Origin: Pseudomonas guariconensis
GTDB taxonomy: Bacteria; Pseudomonadota; Gammaproteobacteria; Pseudomonadales; Pseudomonadaceae
Direction: 5' to 3'
NCBI RefSeq assembly: GCF_900102675.1
Contig: NZ_FMYX01000011.1
Location: forward strand, 1 to 64,000
DNA length: 64,000 bases
A model generated the notes under the pieces. That model did no database searches, was not told the DNA's origin, and saw only the letters and a program-made list of their open reading frames with translations. This document shows positions 1-8,554 of this stretch, piece by piece. Made by a program: the position numbers and the translations under genes. Position 1 is the first letter of the stretch; every line of letters begins with the position of its first letter.

Positions 1-577
1 CGCGCCTGCCCCTACAGACACCTCCGCTCGGCCTGCTGATGGGGCGCAAGTTACGGGCGGCGCCTGGGCTGGCGTTGTTTCATTGAGTGGTTTTTGTGGT
101 GAGCTTTTGGGCCATTCGCGGGTAAACCGGGGCGCCGAACCGCCGCTCACACAGGCTCACCGCAGCTCTTGAGAGCGGCGCTGTGCCTGTAGGAGCGGCG
201 GTTCGGCGTTCCTACCCGCAAATAGGCCGGAACAAACACCCAAACAATTAATTTGTTTGCCGTTGCCGTTGCTTTTGATACGCGATAGTCCAGACGCCAC
301 CTATCGCGACCTCAGAAGGCCGAGTGGAGGTGTCTGTAGGGGCAGGCGCGCAGCGCCCTTCGGCGTGAGCCGAAGTCGCGAGATGGAGGCTGGTGTAGCC
401 AGCCGGAGGCCGCGGAGCCCCGCAAGACACCGCAGCGAGGGGACCCCGGAGCGCAGCGCAGGGGCCGCATGTGGGAGCCAGCGGTTTTTGCCTACTTTTG
501 CCCAAGAGCAAAAGTAGGTCGCCGTAAAGGCGAAAAGCGCCGGTGGCGCCACCACCAACACCGGATATTCACACAAC
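1..577. repeat. Large inverted-repeat element, copy A (cut by window start)
   Basis: No convincing gene lies in the first 711 bases. Bases 1 to about 95 match 34960-35054 and bases from about 257 to 577 match 35125-35445, so this is a second copy of the element at 34778-35446; its left arm runs off the window. The remaining right arm (about 318-532) is the reverse complement of the left arm of copy B, and bases 1-30 are the inner end of copy A's own left arm. The right arm ends in an 11-bp hairpin (491-501 with 508-518, loop 6 nt). Copy A has 91 extra bases in its central loop relative to copy B. Short open frames inside are judged non-coding because the frame is not kept between copies. Confidence 0.8.
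133..208. repeat. Nested palindrome in the loop of copy A
   Basis: CGCCGAACCGCCGCTC at 133-148 is perfectly repeated in inverted orientation at 193-208, separated by 44 bases that themselves contain a short palindrome around CTCTTGAGAG. It accounts for most of the 91 bases that copy A has and copy B lacks, and it splits a REP-type core (CGCGGGTAAACC) that is intact at 35074-35089. It looks like an extra REP/BIME-type insertion in the element. Confidence 0.75.
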
Positions 578-711
578 CTGATAACCCAAACCCAACACAA
601 AAAAACCACCACCCCCTATCTGGTCTAGTCTGAAAAAGACCGATACCGGACCAAGGCCCCACACAAGTGCCCGGACCGGCCAAACCATTGGAGTCCCTGG
701 GAGGTGCCCTC

Positions 712-1818
712 ATGAGCCTGCTGCTCGAGCCTTACACCCTGCGTCAGCTGACCCTGCCCAACCGCATCGCCGTTTCCCCCATGTGCCAGTACTCCGCTGT
801 AGATGGTCTGGCCAATGACTGGCACCTGGTGCACCTGGGCAGCCGCGCCGTTGGTGGTGCTGGCCTGGTGATCACCGAAGCGACGGCGGTGACCCCCGAC
901 GGCCGTATCAGTGCCGAGGACCTGGGCCTGTGGAATGACGCACAGATCCCACCCCTGCAACGCATCACCCGCTTCATCACTGCCCAAGGCGCTGTGCCGG
1001 GCATCCAGCTTGCCCACGCCGGACGCAAGGCCAGCACCCATCGCCCCTGGCTGGGCAAGCATGGCAGCGTCACGGTCGAAGAGGGCGGTTGGCAGCCGGT
1101 CGGCCCGTCCCGGATCGCCTTCGATCCAGAGCACACCGTGCCCCGCGAGCTCTCTGAGGACGAGATCGCCGGGATCGTCCAATCCTTTGCCGATGCCGCC
1201 CGTCGGGCATTGGTCGCGGGTTTCAAGGTAGTCGAAGTGCATGCCGCCCACGGTTATCTGCTGCACCAGTTCCTTTCGCCGCTGAGCAACCAGCGCCGGG
1301 ACCGCTACGGCAGTTGCTTCGAGAACCGTATCCGCCTGACCCTGGAGGTGACCGAGGCGGTACGCAATGTGTGGCCTCAGGAGTTGCCGCTGTTCGTGCG
1401 TGTGTCGGCCACCGATTGGGTGGAAGACGGCTGGAACCCGGATGAAACCGTCGAACTCGCCCGGCGCCTGCGCACCCTCGGCGTGGACTTGATCGACGTG
1501 TCTTCAGGCGGTACCTCGGTCAACGCCGAGATTCCCACGGGGCCTGGCTACCAGACTCGTTTCGCCGAGCGTGTACGCAAGGAGTCGGAAATCGCCACCG
1601 GCACGGTAGGCATGATTACCGAACCGGCCCAGGCCGAACACATCCTGCGAACCGGTCAGGCAGACATCATCTTCCTCGCCCGCGAACTGCTACGCGACCC
1701 CTACTGGCCCTTGCACGCCGACGATGACCTGGGCGGCAACAAGGCCACCTGGCCGGCCCAGTATCAGCGGGCGACCAGCCGGGCCAACCCGATCCATGAG
1801 TCGGACTTGAGGGATTGA
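712..1818 (+). CDS. NADH:flavin oxidoreductase, Old Yellow Enzyme family (XenA/YqjM-like)
   Basis: FMN-dependent ene-reductase of 368 residues, expected in the cytoplasm; the family reduces alpha,beta-unsaturated carbonyls and some nitro compounds with NAD(P)H. Visible are the N-terminal PMCQYSA with Cys25, which matches the flavin-tuning cysteine of XenA/YqjM-type enzymes, the HAGRKAS segment (102-108) and the substrate-anchoring pair His177/His180 in HAAHGYLLHQ. Length is typical for the thermophilic-like OYE subclass. The ATG at 712 is chosen over an upstream in-frame start at 667 because GGGAGG lies 7-12 bases before it. It stands alone, facing the patD end of the polyamine operon, with a palindrome between them. 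The substrate in the cell cannot be told from the sequence. Confidence 0.9.
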   Translation: MSLLLEPYTLRQLTLPNRIAVSPMCQYSAVDGLANDWHLVHLGSRAVGGAGLVITEATAVTPDGRISAEDLGLWNDAQIPPLQRITRFITAQGAVPGIQLAHAGRKASTHRPWLGKHGSVTVEEGGWQPVGPSRIAFDPEHTVPRELSEDEIAGIVQSFADAARRALVAGFKVVEVHAAHGYLLHQFLSPLSNQRRDRYGSCFENRIRLTLEVTEAVRNVWPQELPLFVRVSATDWVEDGWNPDETVELARRLRTLGVDLIDVSSGGTSVNAEIPTGPGYQTRFAERVRKESEIATGTVGMITEPAQAEHILRTGQADIIFLARELLRDPYWPLHADDDLGGNKATWPAQYQRATSRANPIHESDLRD

Positions 1819-1851
1819 AGCCCACCGCTGCGCGTTTCATCCCACAAGCAG

Positions 1852-1900
1852 GTTTATCCGCGAATGGACGGCGAGTTCACTGACGCATTCGCGGATAAAC
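1852..1900. repeat. REP-type perfect inverted repeat
   Basis: GTTTATCCGCGAATG at 1852-1866 is exactly complementary to CATTCGCGGATAAAC at 1886-1900 with a 19-base spacer. It sits between the convergent ends of the OYE gene and patD and resembles Pseudomonas REP sequences (TTCGCGG core). It could stabilise or end both transcripts, though there is no long T-run. Confidence 0.75.
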
Positions 1901-1974
1901 GCCCCAGTTGCTCTCACACGGTGGTTCGGAAACAAACCGAGGCTGCAAGCAGCCTCGATCCGTTCGCCTCTGGC

Positions 1975-3399
1975 TCAGTGCTTGATCATCACATGCCGTA
2001 CGCAGGTGTAGTCCTCTAGCCCATACATCGACATGTCCTTGCCATAGCCCGAATGCTTCTGGCCGCCATGAGGCATTTCGCTGACCAGCATGAAGTGGGT
2101 GTTGACCCAAGTGCAGCCATATTGCAGGCGTGCGGCCAGGCGGTGCGCTCGGCCGGTGTCGCGGGTCCAGACCGACGAGGCCAGCCCGTAGTCCGAATCG
2201 TTGGCCCATGCCAGGGCCTGGGCTTCGTCGCTGAAACGCGTCACCGAGACCACCGGCCCGAAGACTTCATGGCGCACGATTTCATCGTCCTGCAGGGCAT
2301 CGGCGAGCACGGTTGGTTCGAAGAAGAACCCTTCTCCCGGAATGACCTTGCCGCCGGTGACCAGACGAATGTGCGGCTGGGCGATGGCGCGCTCTACCAT
2401 GCCTGCGACTTTGTCGCGGTGCTGGGCGCTGATCAGCGGGCCGAGCTCGGTGTCAGGCGCATCCTGAGGACCAGGTTTGAGGCTTGCCACTGCCTCGCCC
2501 AGACGTTCGACGAAGCGATCATAGATGCCGTCCTGTACATAGAGGCGACAGGCGGCGGTGCAGTCCTGGCCGGCGTTGTAGAAGCCGAAGGTGCGTATCC
2601 CCTCGATGGCCGCGTCGAGGTCGGCGTCGTCGAAGACCAGCACCGGCGCTTTGCCGCCCAGCTCCATGTGCATGCGTTTCACGCTGTCAGCGGTGGAGCT
2701 TACGATACGCGCGCCGGTGGGGATGGAACCGGTCAGCGAGACCATGCGCACTTTTGGATGGGTGACCAGCGGCGCGCCGACCGTCTGGCCACGGCCAAAG
2801 ACGATGTTGAGTACCCCGGCCGGCAGCAGGTTCTGGGCCAGCTCCGCCAGGCGCAGGGCTGTGAGCGGGGTCATCTCCGAAGGTTTGAGCACCACGGTGT
2901 TGCCTGCCGCCAGGGCCGGGGCAATCTTCCAGGCCAGCATCATCAGCGGGTAGTTCCATGGGGCGATGGAGGCAACCACACCCAGTGGGTCGCGGCGGAT
3001 CATCGAGGTGTGTCCCGGCAGGTACTCACCCGCCGCCGAACCACCCAGGCAGCGCGCGGCGCCGGCGAAGTAGCGGAACACATCGGCGATGGCCGGAATC
3101 TCGTCACCCAGCGCGGCGGCAAAGGGCTTGCCGCAGTTCTGCGATTCCAGCCTGGCCAATTCCTCGCCATGCTGTTCGATGGTGTCGGCCAGGGCCAGCA
3201 ACGCCGCTGAGCGCTCCTTCGGAGTGGTTTGCGACCAGGCGTCGAAGGCCAGGTCTGCGGCGCGCACGGCGGCATCGACCTGGGCTTCGGTCGCTTCGTT
3301 GATCTGCGCCAAGGCACTGCCAAGGGCAGGGTTGAGCACGGTCCAGGCGGGGCCTTCGCCTGCGACCAGGCGACCGTTGATCAGCATTCGGGTTTGCAT
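1975..3399 (-). CDS. patD: Gamma-aminobutyraldehyde dehydrogenase (PatD/YdcW-like)
   Basis: NAD-dependent aldehyde dehydrogenase of 474 residues that would oxidise 4-aminobutanal, the product of putrescine transamination, to GABA. The fold signatures are present: PWNY (147-150), the cofactor-binding KPSE segment (172-175), GSIPTG (225-229 region), catalytic base Glu246 in MELGGK and nucleophile Cys280 in NAGQDC. Length and active-site numbering fit E. coli PatD. The ATG at 3399 is preceded by GGAGGAG, favouring it over upstream in-frame starts. It is the last gene of the operon, 16 bases after the second permease, the same arrangement as ydcSTUV-patD. A related aminoaldehyde or betaine-aldehyde substrate cannot be excluded. 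Confidence 0.9.
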   Translation of the reverse strand: MQTRMLINGRLVAGEGPAWTVLNPALGSALAQINEATEAQVDAAVRAADLAFDAWSQTTPKERSAALLALADTIEQHGEELARLESQNCGKPFAAALGDEIPAIADVFRYFAGAARCLGGSAAGEYLPGHTSMIRRDPLGVVASIAPWNYPLMMLAWKIAPALAAGNTVVLKPSEMTPLTALRLAELAQNLLPAGVLNIVFGRGQTVGAPLVTHPKVRMVSLTGSIPTGARIVSSTADSVKRMHMELGGKAPVLVFDDADLDAAIEGIRTFGFYNAGQDCTAACRLYVQDGIYDRFVERLGEAVASLKPGPQDAPDTELGPLISAQHRDKVAGMVERAIAQPHIRLVTGGKVIPGEGFFFEPTVLADALQDDEIVRHEVFGPVVSVTRFSDEAQALAWANDSDYGLASSVWTRDTGRAHRLAARLQYGCTWVNTHFMLVSEMPHGGQKHSGYGKDMSMYGLEDYTCVRHVMIKH

Positions 3400-3415
3400 C
3401 GGGACTCCTCCTAGG

Positions 3416-4222
3416 TCATTTGCCGCTGCCCGCGACGCTCTCGCCGCCACGGGTCAGGTAATAGGCGCCGAGTATCGGCAGCATGGTCACCAGCATCACC
3501 AGCATGGCGACCACGTTGGTGACTGGCACGTCGCGCGGGCGGCTGAGCTGATTGAGCAACCAGATCGGCAGTGTGCGCTCATGGCCGGCGGTAAAGGTAG
3601 TGACGATGATCTCATCGAACGACAGGGCGAATGCCAGCATGCCTCCCGCGAGCAGCGCCGAGCCGAGATTGGGCAGGATGATGTAGCGGAAGGTCTGCCA
3701 GCCATCGGCGCCCAGGTCCATCGAGGCTTCGATCAGACTCTGGGATGTACGGCGCAGGCGGGCGATGACGTTGTTGTAGACGATCACCACGCAGAACGTG
3801 GCGTGGCCCACCACAATGGTGAGCAGCCCAGGTTCGATGCCCAGGGTCTTGAAGGCCGAGAGCAGGGCGATGCCAGTGATGATGCCGGGCAGGGCGATGG
3901 GCAGGATCAACATCAGCGAGATGCTCTCCTTGCCAAAGAAGCTGCGCCGGTACAGCGCCGCCGCGGCCAGGGTGCCAAGCACCAAGGCGATCACCGTGGC
4001 CAGACAGGCTACCTGCAGCGACAGCTTGATCGCCTCCAGTACATCCTGGCGGGCGAAGGTCACGGCGAACCACTTGAGGGTGAATCCGCGCGGAGGAAAG
4101 CTGAATGCCGCATCTTCGGTGTTGAACGCATAGAGCAAGATGATCAGGATCGGAAAGTGCAGGAACACCAACCCGCCCCAGGCCGCCAGGCGCAGGCCCA
4201 GCGAGGCTTTTTCAGAGTGCAT
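3416..4222 (-). CDS. ydcV: Polyamine ABC transporter permease (YdcV/PotC-type)
   Basis: Inner-membrane permease of 268 residues for a putrescine/spermidine-type ABC importer. It has about six hydrophobic segments, the first at about residues 12-34, and the cytoplasmic loop with the EAA-type signature (EASMDLGADGWQTFRYI, about 140-156) that contacts the ATPase. It overlaps the preceding permease gene by 11 bases, so translation is probably coupled. Together with the adjacent YdcU-like protein it forms the channel heterodimer. The polyamine assignment rests on operon context and PotC-like similarity. Confidence 0.9.
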   Translation of the reverse strand: MHSEKASLGLRLAAWGGLVFLHFPILIILLYAFNTEDAAFSFPPRGFTLKWFAVTFARQDVLEAIKLSLQVACLATVIALVLGTLAAAALYRRSFFGKESISLMLILPIALPGIITGIALLSAFKTLGIEPGLLTIVVGHATFCVVIVYNNVIARLRRTSQSLIEASMDLGADGWQTFRYIILPNLGSALLAGGMLAFALSFDEIIVTTFTAGHERTLPIWLLNQLSRPRDVPVTNVVAMLVMLVTMLPILGAYYLTRGGESVAGSGK

Positions 4223-5144
4223 CGAAGGCCCCCAACCGTTTGACGATCGACAGGTAGATGGCGATCAGCACGATGGGCACCAGGGTAAATGCCGCGGCCA
4301 TGGGCATGTTGCCGATCGCCCCTTGCTGGGCATACACCATGCTGCCGATGAAATAGCCCGGCGGGCCGATCAGTTGCGGCACGATGAAGTCGCCGAGGGT
4401 CAGGGAAAACGTGAAGATCGACCCCGCGGCGATACCCGGTACCGCAAGTGGCAGCACCACCAGCAAAAAGGTCTGGCTCGGCCGGGCGCCCAGGTCGGCC
4501 GAGGCCTGTAGCAGCGAGGGCGGCAAGCGCTCCAGCGAGGCCTGGATCGGCAGAATCATGAACGGCAGCCAGATATAGACGAACACCAGGAACCGTCCAA
4601 GGTGCGAGGTGGACAGGGTGCTGCCACCCACGCCGGGCACGGCGAGGATCGCCTGCAACACAGCCTGCAGGTGCATCTGCTGGATGAACCACTGGGCCAC
4701 GCCACCTTTGGCCAGCAGCAGTGTCCAGGCATAGGTCTTGACGATGTAGCTGGCCCACATCGGCATCATGACGGCGATGTAGAAAAATGCCTTGGTCCGC
4801 CCCGAGGTGTAGCGGGCCATGTAATAGGCGATCGGAAACGCCAGCACTGCGCTGGCCACTGACACGGCGAGCGCCATGGCCAAGGTGCGCAGGATGATGT
4901 CGAAGTTCGCCGGGGCGAACAGGGCCGCGAAGTTGGCCAGCGTCAGGTCCGGCGTCACCGCCATGGTGAAGTCGTCGAAGGTGTAGAACCCCTGCCAGAG
5001 CAGGTTCAGCAGCGAGCCCAGATAGATCGCGCCAAACCAGGTCAACGGCGGGATCAACAACAGCAACAAGTACAGGTTCGGACGCCGGTAGAGCAGAGTG
5101 CCGAGCCTTCTGACCAGTGACGGGCTTTGCATCGCCAGGGTCAT
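4212..5144 (-). CDS. ydcU: Polyamine ABC transporter permease (YdcU/PotB-type)
   Basis: First membrane subunit of the importer, 310 residues. A hydrophobic helix follows an arginine-rich start (about 22-44), then a large periplasmic loop, then the binding-protein-dependent transport fold with the coupling loop near QASADLGARPSQTFLLV. The start at 5144 overlaps the stop of the ATPase gene as ATGA; longer in-frame extensions upstream lie inside the ATPase gene and lack a ribosome site. Position between ATPase and second permease matches the ydcSTUV order. Confidence 0.9.
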   Translation of the reverse strand: MTLAMQSPSLVRRLGTLLYRRPNLYLLLLLIPPLTWFGAIYLGSLLNLLWQGFYTFDDFTMAVTPDLTLANFAALFAPANFDIILRTLAMALAVSVASAVLAFPIAYYMARYTSGRTKAFFYIAVMMPMWASYIVKTYAWTLLLAKGGVAQWFIQQMHLQAVLQAILAVPGVGGSTLSTSHLGRFLVFVYIWLPFMILPIQASLERLPPSLLQASADLGARPSQTFLLVVLPLAVPGIAAGSIFTFSLTLGDFIVPQLIGPPGYFIGSMVYAQQGAIGNMPMAAAFTLVPIVLIAIYLSIVKRLGAFDAL

Positions 5145-6187
5145 CTGGCCTGGCCCTCGTCCAGGATGGTTTCGCGCAAGCGCCTCATTGCCGCGCGGGG
5201 CCAATGGGCCTGCACACGCTGTCCCAGTTGCCAGGGCTGGGGGCGCTCCTGCCAACGGTCATTGGCCTGGCTGACGGTCAGCAGCAGGCCGTTGTCCAGC
5301 CGCACTTCGTAGCGCGTGGCACTGCCCTGGTACTGGATGTCGTGCAGCAAGCCGCTGACCTGGATGTCCTCGGCTATTGCCGCGTGCTCTGCCAGGCGGA
5401 TGTGTTCGGGGCGTATGGAAAAAGGCGAGACGTCTGCGGTGAGCTGCTGGGCCAGCTCGCCGCGGATCACGTTGGAGGTCCCGACGAATTCGGCGACGAA
5501 GGTGGTCGCCGGTTTCATGTACAGGTTGCGTGGGCTATCGACCTGTTCGATGCGGCCCCGGTTGAACACCGCGACGCGATCGGACATCGACAAGGCTTCG
5601 GTCTGGTCGTGGGTGACGAAGATGAAGGTGATGCCCAATTGCCGCTGCAGTTTCTTCAGCTCGCCTTGCATCTGTTCGCGCAGCTTCAGGTCCAGGGCAC
5701 CGAGTGGTTCGTCGAGCAACAGCACCCGTGGCCGATTGACCAGGGCGCGGGCCAGGGCAACGCGCTGGCGCTGGCCGCCGGAGAGCTGCGCCGGCTTGCG
5801 CTCGGCATAGCCTGCCAGGGCGACCATCGCCAGGGCCTCTTCGGCACGGCTGTAGCGTTCGGCCTTGGCCACCCCCTTGACCTTCAGGCCATAGGCGATG
5901 TTGTCGCGCACGTTCATGTGCGGAAACAGGGCGTAGTCCTGGAATACCGTGTTCACGTCACGCTGGTAAGGCGGCAGTCCGGCAGCCTCTACATCATGCA
6001 GACGGATCGAGCCGCTGCTCGGTTGTTCGAAGCCTGCGATCAGGCGTAGGCAGGTGGTCTTGCCCGAGCCCGAGGGGCCGAGCATGGAGAAGAACTCGCC
6101 TTCCTGGATGTCGATGCTGACACGGTCGACGGCCCTGACGTCGCCGAACGTACGGGATACCTCGGTGAGCTGGACTGCTAGGGGCAT
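5141..6187 (-). CDS. ydcT: Polyamine ABC transporter ATP-binding protein (YdcT/PotA-type)
   Basis: Cytoplasmic ATPase of 348 residues that powers the importer. Walker A GPSGSGKTT is at 37-45, the LSGGQRQRVALARAL signature in the middle, Walker B as LLLDEP followed by a D-loop, and the switch histidine in VTHDQTEAL; the C-terminal third is a TOBE-type regulatory domain, as in PotA and MalK. The ATG at 6187 is preferred over 6205 because GGAG lies 8 bases upstream. It is separated from the binding-protein gene by a REP hairpin, and its stop overlaps the first permease. Confidence 0.92.
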   Translation of the reverse strand: MPLAVQLTEVSRTFGDVRAVDRVSIDIQEGEFFSMLGPSGSGKTTCLRLIAGFEQPSSGSIRLHDVEAAGLPPYQRDVNTVFQDYALFPHMNVRDNIAYGLKVKGVAKAERYSRAEEALAMVALAGYAERKPAQLSGGQRQRVALARALVNRPRVLLLDEPLGALDLKLREQMQGELKKLQRQLGITFIFVTHDQTEALSMSDRVAVFNRGRIEQVDSPRNLYMKPATTFVAEFVGTSNVIRGELAQQLTADVSPFSIRPEHIRLAEHAAIAEDIQVSGLLHDIQYQGSATRYEVRLDNGLLLTVSQANDRWQERPQPWQLGQRVQAHWPRAAMRRLRETILDEGQAR

Positions 6188-6224
6188 TGCGCTGGCTCCG
6201 TGCATTTTATCTACTGCGTGAACC

Positions 6225-6285
6225 CTTTCGCGGATGAACCTGCTCGCATGGCGATCACGCCGTACCGAGCGGGTTCACCCGCGAA
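6225..6285. repeat. REP hairpin between binding-protein and ATPase genes
   Basis: CTTTCGCGGATGAACCTGCT (6225-6244) pairs with the opposite-strand form of CGAGCGGGTTCACCCGCGAA (6266-6285) with few mismatches, giving a stem of about 20 bp with a loop of about 20 bases. Both halves have the Pseudomonas REP core (TTCGCGGGTGAACCCGC). It lies inside the operon, between ydcS and ydcT, where it could protect the upstream message from 3' decay. Confidence 0.8.
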
Positions 6286-6313
6286 GAAGCCGGAACAACA
6301 ATCAGTCGATCTG

Positions 6314-7465
6314 TCAGCGTCCGCCCATGATCGCAATATAGTCCTGGGTCCAGCGGCTATAAGGGACGAATTTGCCGCCGCTGGACTGCGGCGTCTTCCA
6401 GAACGCGATCTTGTCGAAGTTGTCGATCCCGTTGACCTTGCAGCCCTCGGCGCCCAGCAGCTCGCTGCCGGTGCAGGCGGCGGGCACAGCCGGCACCGAG
6501 CCGAACCAGGCCGCGACGTCGCCCTGGACCTTCGGTTGCAATGACCAGTCCATCCATTTGTAGGCGCAGTTGGGGTGCTTGGCTTCGCTGTGCAGCATGG
6601 TGGTGTCGGCCCAGCCGGTGGCGCCTTCCTTTGGGATGGTCGAGGCGACCGGCTGTTTGTCGGCCTTCAGGCCATTGACCATGTAACCCCAGGAACTGGA
6701 GGCGGCCACGCCTTCGTTCTTCACATCGCTCATCTGCACGGTCGCATCGTGCCAGTAGCGGTGGATCAGCGGCTGTTGCTGACGCAGCAGGTCGAGTACG
6801 GCCTTGTACTGGGTTTCGCTGAGCTCGTAGGGGTCCTGGATGCCCAGCTCAGGCTTGGTGGATTTCAGGTAGAGCGCAGCGTCGGCGATGTAGATCGGGC
6901 CATCGTAGGCCTGTACCCGACCTTTGTTCGGTTTGCCGTCCGGCAGGTTCTGGGGCTCGAAGACCACACTCCAGCTGGTGGGCGGTTGCTTGAACACTGC
7001 GGTGCTGTAGAGCAGCACGTTCGGGCCCCATTGGTAAGGCGTGCCGTAAACCTGCTTATCGACCACGTACCAGCCGCCGTTCTGCAGGCGTGGGTCGATG
7101 TTCTTCCAGTTGGGGATCAGCGCCGTGTTGATCGGCTGTACCCGCTTGCCAGCGATCAGCCGCAGCGAGGCGTCGCCCGAGGCGGTCACCAGGTCGTAGC
7201 CGCCCTTGGTCATCAGGCTGACCATTTCGTCGGAGGTCGCGGCGGTCTTCACGCTGACCTTGCAGCCGGTCTCTTTCTCGAATCCGGTGACCCAGTCGTA
7301 GGCCTTGTCGCTTTCGCCGCGTTCGATGTAGCCGGGCCAGGCGACGATATCCAGGCGCCCCTCGCCATCGCCGATGCTCTGGGGCAGGCCTGCGGCCTGC
7401 AGATTGGCGCTGGCCAGCAGGGCGCCGATCACGGCGCTGGACAATGCGGTCTTGTGCACTGACAT
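6314..7465 (-). CDS. ydcS: Periplasmic polyamine-binding protein of ABC transporter (YdcS-like)
   Basis: Secreted solute-binding protein of 383 residues that delivers putrescine or a related polyamine to the permeases. The N-terminus is a signal peptide (MSVHKTALSS, hydrophobic to about 22, cleavage probably after NLQA). The mature part has the PotD/PotF-type fold, with segments such as DIVAWPGYIERG and VTGFEKETGCKV near its start. The ATG at 7465 is taken because it begins the signal peptide; upstream in-frame starts at 7507 and 7504 would put a basic tail before it. It is the first gene of the operon, and its promoter must lie in 7466-7703, shared with the divergent TerB-like gene. Ligand identity is inferred from context. 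Confidence 0.9.
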   Translation of the reverse strand: MSVHKTALSSAVIGALLASANLQAAGLPQSIGDGEGRLDIVAWPGYIERGESDKAYDWVTGFEKETGCKVSVKTAATSDEMVSLMTKGGYDLVTASGDASLRLIAGKRVQPINTALIPNWKNIDPRLQNGGWYVVDKQVYGTPYQWGPNVLLYSTAVFKQPPTSWSVVFEPQNLPDGKPNKGRVQAYDGPIYIADAALYLKSTKPELGIQDPYELSETQYKAVLDLLRQQQPLIHRYWHDATVQMSDVKNEGVAASSSWGYMVNGLKADKQPVASTIPKEGATGWADTTMLHSEAKHPNCAYKWMDWSLQPKVQGDVAAWFGSVPAVPAACTGSELLGAEGCKVNGIDNFDKIAFWKTPQSSGGKFVPYSRWTQDYIAIMGGR

Positions 7466-7703
7466 GGTGTTCCCTCTTTTGGAATTTTTGATCGGGGCAG
7501 TCATCAAGAAAGCAGCGAAGCGATGGGATAAGCGTAGTGCGCTTGTCGCGCACCTGCGGCCGGTTCGGGCAGGCGCATGCGATGTCGAGTCTAGTTCGTT
7601 TTTTGCCGGTGGTTACGCAACATCCGGATGCAAATGCATTAAGCGTGAGTTCAGTCCACAGGCCTAATCTGGGGCTTTCCTTTTCAGCAAGAGGTAATGC
7701 CAG

Positions 7704-8423
7704 ATGAACACCCGTGGCTTGCTCGATCAACTGCTCAAATCCGGCCAGGAGCTGCTGCAAAACCAGCATGGCAAGGGTGGCGGCGCCAAGGGAGCGGGCG
7801 TGGCTGATCTGCTGGGCGGCCAGTCAGGCAAGGGCGGGCTGGGCAGCTTGCTCTCCGGTGCCGGTGGTGGTGCCCTGGCGGCAGGTGCCATGGGCCTGCT
7901 TCTGGGCAGCAAGAAGGCCCGCAAGTATGGCGGCAAAGTGCTCACCTACGGTGGCCTGGCTGCGCTTGGTGTACTGGCGTACAAGGCCTACGGCAACTGG
8001 CAGGCGCGCCAGGGCCAGACCGCGGCCCACGAGCCTCGTACCCTCGATCGCCTGCCTGCGGCCCAGGCCGAGCAGCACAGCCAGGCGGTGCTGCGCGCTC
8101 TGGTGGCGGCGGCCAAATCGGACGGGCATATCGATGAGCGCGAGCGCGCCTTGATCGAAGGTGAGTTCGTCCGCCTGGACAGCGACCGCGAGCTCCAGCA
8201 TTGGCTGCACGCCGAATTGAACAAACCGCTGGACCCCGCCGAAGTGGCCGCTGCCGCGCAGACGCCCGAGATGGCGGCTGAAATGTACCTGGCCAGCGTG
8301 ATGATGGTCGATCAGGAAAACTTCATGGAACGCGCTTATTTGGTTGAACTGGCCCGCCAGTTGCGTCTGGATCCTGGCCTGCGCCAGGCGCTCGAGGATC
8401 AGGTCCGCCTCGCTGCGGGGTAA
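7704..8423 (+). CDS. DUF533/TerB-like membrane-associated protein
   Basis: Protein of 239 residues. The N-terminal third is glycine- and lysine-rich, then a hydrophobic stretch (about 48-95) that could sit in or on the inner membrane, and the C-terminal half (about 110-235) is a helical TerB-like domain with acidic positions (KSDGHIDERERALIEGEF). This matches YebE/DUF533 proteins, whose role is not established; tellurite resistance is only implied by the domain name. The ATG at 7704 follows GAGG with 9-base spacing. It is divergent from the polyamine operon, and a hairpin follows its stop. Confidence 0.8.
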   Translation: MNTRGLLDQLLKSGQELLQNQHGKGGGAKGAGVADLLGGQSGKGGLGSLLSGAGGGALAAGAMGLLLGSKKARKYGGKVLTYGGLAALGVLAYKAYGNWQARQGQTAAHEPRTLDRLPAAQAEQHSQAVLRALVAAAKSDGHIDERERALIEGEFVRLDSDRELQHWLHAELNKPLDPAEVAAAAQTPEMAAEMYLASVMMVDQENFMERAYLVELARQLRLDPGLRQALEDQVRLAAG

Positions 8424-8430
8424 GCCACGG

Positions 8431-8459
8431 GGCGTCCTTCCACTCAGGTAAGGGACGCC
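8431..8459 (+). terminator. Weak terminator hairpin after TerB-like gene
   Basis: GGCGTCCTT at 8431-8439 pairs with AAGGGACGCC at 8450-8459 with one bulged base; there is no T-run, so termination may be partial or the hairpin may act only in RNA stability. Confidence 0.45.
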
Positions 8460-8504
8460 TCCACAGCCTGCAAAATCAGCCGCGAACGGGCGGGGCGCCT
8501 AGGC

Positions 8505-8510
8505 TATACT
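8505..8510 (+). promoter_or_regulatory. Candidate -10 box upstream of wspA
   Basis: TATACT lies 45 bases before the wspA GTG in the only sizeable gap ahead of the wsp operon. No good -35 box is visible, so this is a suggestion from the hexamer alone. Confidence 0.4.
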
Positions 8511-8554
8511 CTGGCGATTTTTCCCCGCTCGTAATGAATTCCTGAGGGCTGAAC

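Noticed and set aside
248..511. 87-codon minus-strand frame in copy A, with a counterpart at 35116-35379
   Set aside because: Ends match but the middle part is in a different frame between the copies, so compensating indels have not been selected against; the sequence is better explained by the inverted repeat.
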